Assembly (NCBI RefSeq): GCF_044542075.1
Contig: NZ_JBITTU010000001.1
Span: 682,001-746,000, forward strand
DNA: 64,000 nt
Source of the DNA: Leeuwenhoekiella sp044542075
GTDB taxonomy: Bacteria > Bacteroidota > Bacteroidia > Flavobacteriales > Flavobacteriaceae
Reading direction: 5' to 3'
Shown one piece after another: positions 25,472-34,516 of this stretch. How positions within the stretch are numbered: position 1 is the stretch's first letter; the number at the start of each line of letters is the position of its first letter. Made by a program: the position numbers and the translations under genes. A model generated the notes under the pieces. The model was not told the origin of the DNA, ran no database searches, and saw only the letters and a list, made by a program, of their open reading frames with translations.

Positions 25472-25484
25472 TCTCATTATGAGA
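25472..25484. repeat. Perfect 13-base palindrome upstream of the SPFH gene
   Basis: TCTCAT-T-ATGAGA, 20 bases upstream of the SPFH start codon. It could be an operator or a small 5'-UTR hairpin, or chance. Confidence 0.3.
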
Positions 25485-25777
25485 GACTTATTAAAAATAC
25501 AATAGTATGTCGTGTGATTGATAAATTTGTAACGTTTTTAAATACACAATTTTATGTTTTGCAATAAAACTTGCGTTTTAAATAATTAAAGAATTTTGCT
25601 CTAACGCATAAAATCAAATTTAAATTATGACACAGAGAATTTTAAGTTACAGTAGGGGTGAAGGGAGGAATGTAATTTTTTGCAAATGAGATATATTTAC
25701 AACAAAGCTCTTACGTTTTGATTGGAATATCAAAATTTTGAGAGTAGTTGTTCCTAAGAGTAGAAATAAATTTTATA

Positions 25778-25821
25778 ATACTGCAGTACTCAAAGTTTTG
25801 AATCCTTAAGCACTGCAGTAA
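25778..25821 (-). terminator. Probable terminator hairpin of gltX
   Basis: Inverted repeat TACTGCAGTACT / AGCACTGCAGTA (11 of 12 pairs) with some outer A/T pairs and an 18-base interior, 11 bases past the gltX stop codon. On the minus strand it is followed by an AT-rich stretch with only a short T-run, so termination strength is uncertain. Confidence 0.55.
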
Positions 25822-25831
25822 TAAGTTTTAA

Positions 25832-27346
25832 TTATAATTTTTCAATCGCAAAACGAATGCGCTCAAGCGTGCGCTCTTTACCTATAGTGGCAGCAATCAT
25901 AAATACATCTGGACCAGACATAGAACCTACTAGGCTAATTCTAAAAGGCTGCATAACTTTACCAAAACCCAAACCTTCGCTCTGAATCCAATCTTTTATG
26001 TTAGCAGATAAATTTTCAGCATTAAAATCATCAGTATCATTTACGATTTTAGAAACAGATATCATAATCTCTGCTGTGTCATCTTTCCAAGCCTTTTTTA
26101 CCGCTTTCTCGTCATAATTTTCAGGTCTTTCAAAGAAGAAATTTCCTTGATCCCATAAATCTGCAATAAATACTGCACGTTCTTTAACCAGGTGAATTAC
26201 TTGCTGAACATACTCATCTTTAAACTCCAGATTTTTTTGAGCTAGAATTTCTTGTAATCCAGCTACCAGAGAAGCGTCAGAAGCGATATGTAATTGCTGT
26301 TGTTGAAACCATTTTGTCTTTTCAGGATCAAATTTTGCTCCAGATTTATGTACTCGCTCTAGATCGAAGTCCTGTATTAATTGTTCAAGATTGTAGATTT
26401 CTTTTTCAGTACCAGGATTCCATCCTAAAAATGCCAGCATATTTATCACAGCTTCAGGTAAATAACCATCTTCTCTGTAACCTGCTGATACATCATTTGT
26501 CTTAGGATCCTTCCACAATAAAGGAAACACGGGAAAGCCCATTTTATCACCATCACGCTTGCTTAATTTTCCTTTACCTACTGGTTTCATAATTAAAGGC
26601 AGATGAGCAAATTGAGGTGCATCCCAACCAAAAGCACGATATAGTAATACATGTAGCGCCATTGAAGGTAACCACTCTTCACCTCGAATAACGTGTGAAA
26701 TTTCCATTAAATGATCATCAACAATATTTGCTAAATGGTACGTAGGCATGCCGTCTGACTTAAACAACACCTTATCGTCTAGCAAACTTGTATTTACTTC
26801 TACTGTACCTCTTATGATATCTTCTAATTCTAAGAGCTCGCTTTCAGGACATTTAAATCGAATAACATAATCTTCACCTGCATCTATTCGCTTTTGTGTT
26901 TCTTCTGCAGAAAGATTTAAAGAGTTATCTAGTTTATTGCGGTTATGCCAGTTGTAAATAAAGGTTTTACCTTGTTCTTCGTGATTTTTGCGGTGCTCAT
27001 CTAGAGCTTCAGAAGTGTCAAATGCATAATAAGCATCACCAGAAGTAATTAATTTTTCAGCAAATGCAAAATATTTATCCTTGCGTTCACTTTGTCTATA
27101 CGGTCCGTATCCTGCTTCTTTGCCTGGGCCTTCATCATAAGGAATGCCACACCAGTTAAGAGCTTCGATTATATAGTTTTCTGCGCCTTCTACATAACGG
27201 TTTTGGTCTGTATCTTCAATGCGAAGAATGAAGGTTCCTTTATTTTTTTTTGCAAAAAGATAATTATAAAGTGCAGTGCGCACACCTCCTATGTGTAGAG
27301 GTCCTGTGGGGCTTGGTGCAAAACGCACACGTACATTGTTAGACAT
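25832..27346 (-). CDS. gltX: Glutamyl-tRNA synthetase
   Basis: 504 residues, class I aminoacyl-tRNA synthetase that charges tRNA-Glu. RFAPSPTGPLHIGGVRTALYNY carries the HIGH-type motif (HIGG at 18-21), EDTDQNRYVEGAE follows, and the KMSKS equivalent is GKLSKRDG around residue 260. HVIRGEEWLPSMALH is also typical. The C-terminal ~170 residues form the helical anticodon-binding domain. With glnS also present, Gln-tRNA is made directly, so this enzyme is presumably discriminating for tRNA-Glu. A TACCTTTG element lies 18 bases upstream of the start codon. It is monocistronic. Confidence 0.97.
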   Translation of the reverse strand: MSNNVRVRFAPSPTGPLHIGGVRTALYNYLFAKKNKGTFILRIEDTDQNRYVEGAENYIIEALNWCGIPYDEGPGKEAGYGPYRQSERKDKYFAFAEKLITSGDAYYAFDTSEALDEHRKNHEEQGKTFIYNWHNRNKLDNSLNLSAEETQKRIDAGEDYVIRFKCPESELLELEDIIRGTVEVNTSLLDDKVLFKSDGMPTYHLANIVDDHLMEISHVIRGEEWLPSMALHVLLYRAFGWDAPQFAHLPLIMKPVGKGKLSKRDGDKMGFPVFPLLWKDPKTNDVSAGYREDGYLPEAVINMLAFLGWNPGTEKEIYNLEQLIQDFDLERVHKSGAKFDPEKTKWFQQQQLHIASDASLVAGLQEILAQKNLEFKDEYVQQVIHLVKERAVFIADLWDQGNFFFERPENYDEKAVKKAWKDDTAEIMISVSKIVNDTDDFNAENLSANIKDWIQSEGLGFGKVMQPFRISLVGSMSGPDVFMIAATIGKERTLERIRFAIEKL

Positions 27347-27363
27347 AGTAAAAATTTAGGCTG

Positions 27364-27371
27364 CAAAGGTA
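27364..27371 (-). promoter_or_regulatory. Predicted -7 promoter element of gltX (TACCTTTG)
   Basis: Exact TAnnTTTG match on the minus strand, 18 bases before the gltX ATG. Confidence 0.6.
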
Positions 27372-27617
27372 CTCAATCTTAATAAGTGTAGCACCAGATC
27401 TGTAAGATGTTGCTTTCTAATTTAATTGAGATTTTTAATATCTTGTCTAATGGTTTTGGGCCTTAAGTTGTTTGCTAGTGTGTTGAATTTTTTAGAATTA
27501 TAACTGAAAAAAGTAAGATGCAGTACACTACTAAAGCTTTTAAATTAAGCTCAATTAACTAAAATATAATGGCGTAGTTTTAGTTATTAGAAAATTAGCT
27601 AGTAAAAGAGGTAGGTT

Positions 27618-30600
27618 GTGGAAGCTTTAGAGAAAAAAATAGAAAAATTTATTAGTAAATATTACAAGAACGAACTTTTAAAAGGATTCTTGTTTTTTAT
27701 AGCAATAGGGCTCACCTATCTTTTGCTTGTATTGGTAATTGAATACTGGTTTTGGTTAGGTAGTTGGGGGAGAGGATTTCTTTTTTGGTCTTTTGTTGGG
27801 ATTGAATCGCTGCTTATTTTTAGATTTATTCTCATTCCGGTTTTTAGATTATTTAAACTTTCTAAGGGTATAGACTACACTAAAGCTTCTGCTTTAATAG
27901 GTAGTCACTTTCCTGAGGTTCGTGATAAATTAATTAATACGCTACAGCTAAAGTCTTCTGCAGATGATTCTGATTTAATACAGGCAAGCATACTTCAAAA
28001 AAGCAAAGAACTTGAGCCTGTTCCATTTTCTCTTGCTATAAATTATAAAGCAAATGTTAAGTACATTAAGTATGCACTAATACCGGTTCTTATATTTGTT
28101 GCCATTAGTTTTAGTAAAACTTCAGACTTTTTTGAGGGAAGTGCCAAGCGGGTTTTAAATTATTCTACTGAATATATTCCGCCGGCTCCTTTTAATTTTT
28201 CACTTCTAAATAAAGATATTCCGGTTATCGAAGGTCGAAATTTTGAAATTCTGACAAAAGTTGAGGGTTCAGAAATTCCTGAAGAGGTTAGTCTAAATTT
28301 GAATGGCGTTACTTATTTTATGAAAAATAGGGGCGGTGGCGTTTTTGCATATACGGTTGAGCAAGCTTCAGACGATTTAAATTTTTCATTTATAGGTAAT
28401 GGTTTTTCATCGGGCTCTTACAAATTTCCGCTGGTTCATATTCCGGTAATCAGTTCTTATAAGATGCGTTTAAATTACCCTGGTTATCTAAAAATGCAAA
28501 ATCAAATCGTTTCTAATACAAGTTCGCTTACTGTTCCCGAAGGTACACAGGTTAATTGGATACTGGAGGCTAACAACACATCACAAATTAATTTTATTAC
28601 GGATACGGTTTCTAACTCCTTTATATCTGAAGATAAAATTTTTAAATTTTCAAAAACAATTTTTAATCAATTAGAGTATAAAATTTCAACGAGTAACGAG
28701 CAATTAAAAAATTACGAAGAATTAAGTTATACCATTCAAGTAAATAAAGATGCATATCCAGATCTCGTTTTAAAATTTAAAAAGGATACTTTAGGCAGCA
28801 ATCAAACTTACTATCAGGGTTTTGTATCTGATGATAATGGCTTATATGATCTAAAGTTGGTTTATTATATTGAAAATCAAAGTATTAATAAGAAGGCAAT
28901 ACCTATTTCTATATCAAATGGTACAGTAGATCAATTTTATGTCTCTTTTCCCGGTAAATTACCTCTTGAAGAAGGAGTTACCTATAATTATTACTTTGAA
29001 GTTAGGGATAATGATGCTATTAATAATCATAAAGCTACACAATCTGAAATTCAAAATTTTCAATCACTTACGCGTACAGAGTCTATAGATAAGCAATTAG
29101 AATTGCAACAAAACAGTATTCAAGGTTTAGATAAATCTGTCTTAAAAATTCAAGAACAACAAAAGGATTTACAGGAAATTCAAGATCTACAAAAGGAAAA
29201 AAACAAACTCGACTTTAATGACAAAAGAAAGCTTAAATCTTTTTTAGAAAGACAGAAAGCCCAGGAACAAATGATGAAAAGTTATTCTGAAAAACTTAAG
29301 AATAGTCTGAACGAACTAGATAAATTAAATGAGAAAGCAAGTCCTGAAAATGAACTTTTGAAAAAGCGTATTCAAAAAAATGAAGAACAACTTAAAGAGC
29401 AGAAAAAACTTTTAGAAGAGTTATCTAAATTACAGAATATGATGAATGATGAGGAGTTAAAAGATAAGCTAGACAAAATGTCTAAAAACAGTAAGAATTC
29501 TAGCAAAAGTATGCAACAACTTTTAGAGTTGACAAAGAGATTTTATGTTCAAACTAAAGGGGAGCGTCTAGGCAGACAACTTGAGGAAACGGGAGAGAAG
29601 CAATTAAAAGAAGGTCAAAGTTTGAATGAACCTTCAAAAGAAAAACAAGAAAAATTAAATGAAGAATTTGATGCATTTAAAAAATCTTTTGAGGAGCTAA
29701 TCAAAGAAAATAAGGCTCTAAAAGAACCTCTGGATATCCCAGAAGATAAAAACCTTGAAAAGGAGATTGATAGTGATCAGAAACAAGCACTTGATAAAAT
29801 GCAAAAATCTGGAGACGCAGAATCATCAAAGGCTAGCAAAGAAAAGCAAAAGAGCGCAGGAAAAAAAATGAAGGAGTTGGGTAGTAAGTTGAAAGATAAA
29901 TTTACATCTGGTGGTGGGGGTGGTGCTCAACGTCTAGAAGAAGATGTTGAAATGCTTAGGCAAATTCTTGACAACCTAGTAGTCTTTTCATTTGATCAGG
30001 AAGAGCTGATGTATAAATTTAAAACAATCAATAATTCGAACCCTTCTTTTTCAAAGAATCTTGTTAATCAGAATGTACTGCGTGATAATTTTAAGCATAT
30101 AGACGATAGTCTTTTTGCGCTGTCTCTCAGAAATCCTTTGCTAGAGGAGGATATAAATAAGGAGCTAACTAATATCACTTTTAGTTTAGACCAAGCGTTA
30201 GAGCGTTTATCAGATAATAATATAAATATGGGTGTTGTAAGCGAACGCTATGTGGTAAGCTCTTCAAATACTCTTGCAGATATGCTTTCAAACATTCTTG
30301 ATAACATGCAAGCACAACTATCACTCTCGTTAGGGCAGGGATCTAGTGGTATGCCTATGCCTATTCCTAAACCCGGTGGGCAGGGTTCAGGGAAGCAGTT
30401 AAGTGACATCATTATGTCACAGAAAGAGCTTTCTGAAAAATTGGGAGAACAACCCGGTAAAAAAGGTGAAGGAGAAAAGGGAGAGACTGGTAAAGGTAAA
30501 GATGGTAAGGCTGATGGAGAGGGTGATGGAAAAAAACCGGGTAACGGAGAAGGCGCTGGTTCTGATGGGGAAAGTGGCAAAGGGTCAAAGGCAGGGCAAG

Positions 30601-31046
30601 GAGATAAAGGGAAAAATGGATTTTCTGTAAGTGAAGGTGAACTCGCACGACAATATGAGATTTACAAAGAACAGGAAGAGATTAGAAATAAGTTACAGGA
30701 TTTGATAGATAAGGAAGGTCTTAACAGTGAAGCCGCCCGTGTTTTAAAAACTATTGAACAAGTAGAGTCAGATTTATTAAATGGAAATTCTGCTCAGGCA
30801 AAAAAGAGAATGAGTGATGTTATTCAACAGTTTTTAAAATTAGAACTTGCTGAACAAGAACAGGACAAAAATACTAAGCGCGAGGCAGAGAGTACGACCA
30901 AAGAATTTATGAATTCAGCTATTAATATTATTCCTGAAACACGAAGTTATTTTAATTCTAAAGAGCTTCTGAATAGAGATAAACTCCCGCTAAGCCGGTC
31001 CTATAAAAACAAGGTTAAAGAATATTTTAAACAAGACAATGATTGA
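27618..31046 (+). CDS. Large DUF4175-type membrane protein with coiled coil and Gly/Lys/Glu-rich tail
   Basis: 1142 residues, GTG start preceded by AAAAGAGG (27604-27611). Membrane helices lie near the N-terminus (about 20-45, 50-75 and 148-165). An extracytoplasmic, probably beta-rich region (about 180-490) follows, then a very long charged coiled coil (about 490-780), a helical segment, and a low-complexity tract rich in Gly, Lys, Glu and Asp (about 945-1005), before a C-terminal helical part. The overall layout matches the DUF4175 family of Bacteroidota, of unknown function. It overlaps ybeY by 8 bases, and the pair is a common arrangement in this group. Its size and make-up suggest an envelope structural or scaffolding role, which is inference. 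Confidence 0.82.
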   Translation: MEALEKKIEKFISKYYKNELLKGFLFFIAIGLTYLLLVLVIEYWFWLGSWGRGFLFWSFVGIESLLIFRFILIPVFRLFKLSKGIDYTKASALIGSHFPEVRDKLINTLQLKSSADDSDLIQASILQKSKELEPVPFSLAINYKANVKYIKYALIPVLIFVAISFSKTSDFFEGSAKRVLNYSTEYIPPAPFNFSLLNKDIPVIEGRNFEILTKVEGSEIPEEVSLNLNGVTYFMKNRGGGVFAYTVEQASDDLNFSFIGNGFSSGSYKFPLVHIPVISSYKMRLNYPGYLKMQNQIVSNTSSLTVPEGTQVNWILEANNTSQINFITDTVSNSFISEDKIFKFSKTIFNQLEYKISTSNEQLKNYEELSYTIQVNKDAYPDLVLKFKKDTLGSNQTYYQGFVSDDNGLYDLKLVYYIENQSINKKAIPISISNGTVDQFYVSFPGKLPLEEGVTYNYYFEVRDNDAINNHKATQSEIQNFQSLTRTESIDKQLELQQNSIQGLDKSVLKIQEQQKDLQEIQDLQKEKNKLDFNDKRKLKSFLERQKAQEQMMKSYSEKLKNSLNELDKLNEKASPENELLKKRIQKNEEQLKEQKKLLEELSKLQNMMNDEELKDKLDKMSKNSKNSSKSMQQLLELTKRFYVQTKGERLGRQLEETGEKQLKEGQSLNEPSKEKQEKLNEEFDAFKKSFEELIKENKALKEPLDIPEDKNLEKEIDSDQKQALDKMQKSGDAESSKASKEKQKSAGKKMKELGSKLKDKFTSGGGGGAQRLEEDVEMLRQILDNLVVFSFDQEELMYKFKTINNSNPSFSKNLVNQNVLRDNFKHIDDSLFALSLRNPLLEEDINKELTNITFSLDQALERLSDNNINMGVVSERYVVSSSNTLADMLSNILDNMQAQLSLSLGQGSSGMPMPIPKPGGQGSGKQLSDIIMSQKELSEKLGEQPGKKGEGEKGETGKGKDGKADGEGDGKKPGNGEGAGSDGESGKGSKAGQGDKGKNGFSVSEGELARQYEIYKEQEEIRNKLQDLIDKEGLNSEAARVLKTIEQVESDLLNGNSAQAKKRMSDVIQQFLKLELAEQEQDKNTKREAESTTKEFMNSAINIIPETRSYFNSKELLNRDKLPLSRSYKNKVKEYFKQDND

Positions 31047-31455
31047 ATTTGATAGTCAAAATGATTTCAGTTTAGATTTGGAAGAACAAACGCGTAATTG
31101 GATTAGGGCAACTGCTCTTAAAGAATCTTACGGTATTGAAATGCTTGGATACGTTTTTTGTTCTGATGAGTATTTACTCGAAATTAATGAGCAATTTTTA
31201 AAACACGATACGTTTACAGATATAGTTACTTTTGATTATACTGAGAACAAACTTCTGAATGGTGAAATGTACATAAGTACAGATCGCGTGGCAGAGAATG
31301 CGTCAACTTTTGAAGTGAATTTTAATACAGAATTGAGGCGCGTTATGATACATGGCTTATTGCATATGTGTGGCTATGGAGATAAGACTGAAGAGGAAAT
31401 GGCAATCATGCGCGCTAAAGAAGATTTCTATCTCAACCTTTGGCCGTTAGAATAA
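31039..31455 (+). CDS. ybeY: Endoribonuclease YbeY (rRNA maturation)
   Basis: 138 residues. YbeY is a metal-dependent endoribonuclease needed for 16S rRNA 3'-end maturation and 70S ribosome quality control. The family motif is MIHGLLHMCGYGD: His105 and His109 align with the first two zinc ligands, but the third position, normally His in HGxLHxxGxxH, is Asp115. Upstream, FLKHDTFTDIVTFDY matches the conserved LNxxYRxxDxxTDVLSF-like block. It overlaps the large DUF4175 gene by 8 bases and is presumably translationally coupled. It is followed by a 77-base gap containing the mnmG promoter element and a parS-like site. Confidence 0.93.
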   Translation: MIEFDSQNDFSLDLEEQTRNWIRATALKESYGIEMLGYVFCSDEYLLEINEQFLKHDTFTDIVTFDYTENKLLNGEMYISTDRVAENASTFEVNFNTELRRVMIHGLLHMCGYGDKTEEEMAIMRAKEDFYLNLWPLE

Positions 31456-31480
31456 CTGCTGCTAGGCACTTAATTTTTAG

Positions 31481-31488
31481 TATCTTTG
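31481..31488 (+). promoter_or_regulatory. Predicted -7 promoter element of mnmG (TATCTTTG)
   Basis: Exact TAnnTTTG match 29 bases before the parS-like site and 45 bases before the mnmG start codon. Confidence 0.55.
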
Positions 31489-31516
31489 CGCCCATTTTTA
31501 AGGAAGTATAATTAAA

Positions 31517-31532
31517 TGTTTCACGTGGAACA
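31517..31532. promoter_or_regulatory. parS: parS-type ParB-binding site, abutting mnmG start codon
   Basis: TGTTTCACGTGGAACA. Its reverse complement TGTTCCACGTGAAACA fits the widely conserved parS consensus TGTTNCACGTGAAACA at every position. It ends on the base before the mnmG ATG, between promoter and coding region, so ParB binding could also affect mnmG expression. A second site of the same core, in opposite orientation, follows mnmG. Confidence 0.8.
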
Positions 31533-33410
31533 ATGAGTTTTTTTGATAAAGTATATGATGTAATTGTAGTAGGAGGAGGTCACGCAGGTTGCGAGGCTGC
31601 CGCTGCTGCTGCAAATACCGGAAGCAGTACGCTGCTAGTGACGATGAATTTGCAAACAATCGCTCAAATGTCGTGCAATCCTGCTATGGGAGGAATTGCT
31701 AAGGGACAAATTGTACGTGAAATTGATGCTATGGGAGGCTATAGTGGTATCGTTTCCGATAAGACCGCTATTCAATTTAAGATGCTTAATAAAAGCAAAG
31801 GGCCTGCGATGTGGAGTCCCAGAGTGCAGAGTGATCGTATGCGTTTTGCAGATGAATGGCGCCTTATGTTGGAGCGAACTCTAAATCTTGATTTTTATCA
31901 GGAAATGGTAAGTGGTCTTTTAATGGATGGTGATAGTATAGGTGGGATAATTACATCTTTGGGTATAGAGATTAAAGCAAAATCAGTTGTTTTAACTAAT
32001 GGTACTTTTCTTAATGGTTTAATTCACATAGGAGATAAGCAATTTGGAGGAGGTAGAGCAGGGGAGCGTAACTCAAAAGGAATTACAGAACAACTTGTAG
32101 ATTTAGGTTTTGAATCGGGTAGAATGAAAACCGGAACACCACCTCGGGTTGATGGTCGTAGTCTTGATTTTTCAAAAATGATTGAACAACCTGGGGATCT
32201 AAATCCGCAGAAATTTAGTTATAGTGACGTTACAAAACCACTTACTAAACAGCGCTCCTGTCAAATGAGTTATACCAGTCTTGAAGTACATGATTTACTT
32301 CGGGAAGGTTTTGATAGGTCACCTATGTTTAACGGTCGTATAAAAAGTACTGGGCCGCGATACTGCCCTTCAATTGAGGATAAAATAAATCGTTTTGCTG
32401 ATAAAGATAGGCATCAACTCTTTGTTGAACCCGAAGGTTGGGACACTATTGAGTATTATGTAAATGGTTTCTCTACGTCGTTGCCTGAAGAAATTCAGTT
32501 TAAAGCTCTTCGTAAAGTTGCAGGCTTTGAAAATGTGAAGTTCTTTAGACCGGGTTACGCAATTGAATATGATTATTTTCCACCTACACAATTAAAGCAC
32601 ACTTTAGAGACAAAAGTAGTTTCAGGATTATATTTTGCTGGTCAAATTAATGGTACTACGGGTTATGAAGAAGCTGCTTCGCAAGGTTTGATGGCAGGTA
32701 TAAATGCAAGTTTAAAAGTGCAGGAACGGGATTCTTTAATCTTGAAAAGGGATGAGGCATATATAGGTGTTTTAATAGACGATCTTATTACTAAAGGAAC
32801 TAAAGAACCGTATCGCATGTTTACTTCGCGAGCAGAATATAGAACCTTACTTAGACAGGATAACGCAGATAGTAGACTTACGCCGCTTGCACATGAAATA
32901 GGTTTAGCGAGTGATAAGCGTATGCGCACTTTAGAAAATAAAGAAAAAGAAGCTCAGAATCTTGTTGATTTTTTTAATATAACCAGTATTACTCCAGAAG
33001 AGGCAAATCCTGTTCTTGCTGAAAAAGGAACTTCTCCTATGAAGCAATCAGACAAGATGGTAAAAATATTCAGTAGACCTCAAATTGAGCTTTCAGATAT
33101 GTTGAGTTTTGCTGATGTTAAAAATTATGTGGAGACAAATAATCTGGATATTGAAGTTTTAGAACAGGCAGAAATCCGTGTTAAATATGCCGGGTATATT
33201 GCTAAAGAAAAAGCAAATGCAGATAAACTTCAGCGTTTAGAAAATATTAAAATTCCAGATGGTTTTGATTATACTAAGCTTAAGTCATTATCCTTTGAAG
33301 CTCGTGAGAAATTGACAAAAATTCAACCTACTACCATTTCTCAGGCATCACGTGTAAGTGGTGTTTCTCCGAGCGACATTTCAGTAATGTTAGTTTATAT
33401 GGGGCGCTAA
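31533..33410 (+). CDS. mnmG: tRNA uridine-5-carboxymethylaminomethyl modification enzyme MnmG (GidA)
   Basis: 625 residues, normal length. With MnmE it makes the cmnm5 modification on U34 of several tRNAs, using FAD and a folate carrier. The FAD motif is VVGGGHAGCEAAAAAA (about 13-28); MNLQTIAQMSCNPAMGGIAKG, the characteristic RMKTGTPPRVDGRSLDF and NGTTGYEEAASQGLMAGINA are also present, and the C-terminal helical domain ends SDISVMLVYMGR. mnmE is not in the window. The gene is bracketed by parS-type sites at both ends; in several phyla mnmG lies near the chromosome origin and parAB. It has a predicted -7 element 45 bases upstream of the start. Confidence 0.97.
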   Translation: MSFFDKVYDVIVVGGGHAGCEAAAAAANTGSSTLLVTMNLQTIAQMSCNPAMGGIAKGQIVREIDAMGGYSGIVSDKTAIQFKMLNKSKGPAMWSPRVQSDRMRFADEWRLMLERTLNLDFYQEMVSGLLMDGDSIGGIITSLGIEIKAKSVVLTNGTFLNGLIHIGDKQFGGGRAGERNSKGITEQLVDLGFESGRMKTGTPPRVDGRSLDFSKMIEQPGDLNPQKFSYSDVTKPLTKQRSCQMSYTSLEVHDLLREGFDRSPMFNGRIKSTGPRYCPSIEDKINRFADKDRHQLFVEPEGWDTIEYYVNGFSTSLPEEIQFKALRKVAGFENVKFFRPGYAIEYDYFPPTQLKHTLETKVVSGLYFAGQINGTTGYEEAASQGLMAGINASLKVQERDSLILKRDEAYIGVLIDDLITKGTKEPYRMFTSRAEYRTLLRQDNADSRLTPLAHEIGLASDKRMRTLENKEKEAQNLVDFFNITSITPEEANPVLAEKGTSPMKQSDKMVKIFSRPQIELSDMLSFADVKNYVETNNLDIEVLEQAEIRVKYAGYIAKEKANADKLQRLENIKIPDGFDYTKLKSLSFEAREKLTKIQPTTISQASRVSGVSPSDISVMLVYMGR

Positions 33411-33415
33411 TTTAT

Positions 33416-33431
33416 AGTTCCACGTGAAACA
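33416..33431. promoter_or_regulatory. parS: parS-type ParB-binding site, 5 bases after mnmG
   Basis: AGTTCCACGTGAAACA, one base (first) off the consensus TGTTNCACGTGAAACA. It shares the 14-base core GTTCCACGTGAAAC with the site before mnmG, in opposite orientation. Confidence 0.75.
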
Positions 33432-33452
33432 ATCTTTCCATTTTCCCATTTT

Positions 33453-34301
33453 ATGAATTCTTCTTTAGATAAAAAAACGACAATTAAGATAAAAGATTTC
33501 TCTGTTTCTAATGAGGAATTTGACTTGATTTACGATTCTGAATTAGATATGTACACAACATCATCAATTCCTGAAAATTTAGAAGATTATTATTTAAGTG
33601 AAAATTATATATCTCATACAGATTCAAAAAAAGGAATTACTGAAACGCTTTACCAATTTGTGAAAAGCTATATGCTAAAACAAAAACTAAAGCATATTAG
33701 TAAATTTAAGTCTGTAGGATCTTTATTAGATATAGGTGCAGGAACCGGAGATTTTTTAATTGTAGCAAAAAAAAGAGGGTGGGAGGTAACCGGTGTTGAA
33801 CCAAGTTCAGTTGCAAGAAAAAATGCGTTAAATAAAAAAATTACACTATTAGAAAATACCTCTCAACTTACAAGTCAAAAATTTGACGTAATAACCATGT
33901 GGCATGTTTTAGAACATGTACCCTATTTACGAGAACAAATTAATTGGCTTGAAAAACATTTATCAGAAGATGGAATTTTAGTAATTGCTGTTCCTAATTT
34001 TAATTCTGATGATGCAATAAAATACAAATCATTTTGGGCAGCTTGGGATGTGCCCAGACATATACATCACTTCTCTAGAAAAAGTATTAGTACATTATTT
34101 TCAAATTTTGGGTTTGACCTTATTTCAGAAAAACCGTTAATTTTTGATTCTTTCTATGTAAGTCTACTTTCGGAAAAATATAAAACAGGAAACTCTAATC
34201 TCATTTCAGCATTTATATCAGGTTTGAACTCTAATTGGAAAGCGAGGCGTTCTGGCGAGTATTCTTCGATTATATACACTTTCAAGAAGCAAAAAACGTA
34301 A
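33453..34301 (+). CDS. Class I SAM-dependent methyltransferase
   Basis: 282 residues. The SAM-binding motif I is LLDIGAGTGDFLIVAKKRGW (about residues 90-109), motif II VTGVEPS, then FDVITMWHVLEHVPYL (about 145-160) and GILVIAVPNFNSDDA. DVPRHIHHFSRKSISTLFSNFGFD is typical of a methyltransferase-23-like subgroup often found with surface sugar or quinone pathways. The substrate is unknown. It starts 21 bases after the second parS-type site and might be cotranscribed with mnmG. No terminator is obvious behind it. Confidence 0.88.
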   Translation: MNSSLDKKTTIKIKDFSVSNEEFDLIYDSELDMYTTSSIPENLEDYYLSENYISHTDSKKGITETLYQFVKSYMLKQKLKHISKFKSVGSLLDIGAGTGDFLIVAKKRGWEVTGVEPSSVARKNALNKKITLLENTSQLTSQKFDVITMWHVLEHVPYLREQINWLEKHLSEDGILVIAVPNFNSDDAIKYKSFWAAWDVPRHIHHFSRKSISTLFSNFGFDLISEKPLIFDSFYVSLLSEKYKTGNSNLISAFISGLNSNWKARRSGEYSSIIYTFKKQKT

Positions 34302-34489
34302 AATAAGCCACTTTAAGAGGTTTTTAATCCCTTTGCCTTGTCTTGGTTGGTAATTTTTTAAAAAACCACCACAAAGCCTTTAATGGGTTTAGATTTAATA
34401 AGAAAAACCTATTTTAATGATTTTACCTATTTAATTTGCTTATAATAAATAAATCTTTCCTTTTTTAACTTTTGCATAGTACAACTTGT

Positions 34490-34497
34490 TACTTTTG
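34490..34497 (+). promoter_or_regulatory. Predicted -7 promoter element of the OmpH-like gene (TACTTTTG)
   Basis: Exact TAnnTTTG match 19 bases before the preferred ATG at 34517. It lies inside the longer in-frame ORF that opens at 34472, which argues against that upstream start. Confidence 0.6.
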
Positions 34498-34516
34498 CAG
34501 CAAATTTTTAGAAATT

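Larger units (their letters stand above)
25453..25831. other. 379-base intergenic region between SPFH gene and gltX
   Basis: Contains the upstream region of the minus-strand SPFH gene on its left, including the perfect palindrome TCTCATTATGAGA (25472-25484), and the gltX terminator hairpin on its right. I see no ORF of convincing length, tRNA or riboswitch-like structure in between. Confidence 0.6.

Noticed and set aside
30248..30648. Long antisense and alternative-frame ORFs in the Gly/Lys-rich tract of the DUF4175 gene
   Set aside because: They arise from biased codons of the low-complexity segment; their translations are Ser/Pro- or Leu/His-rich with no gene features.
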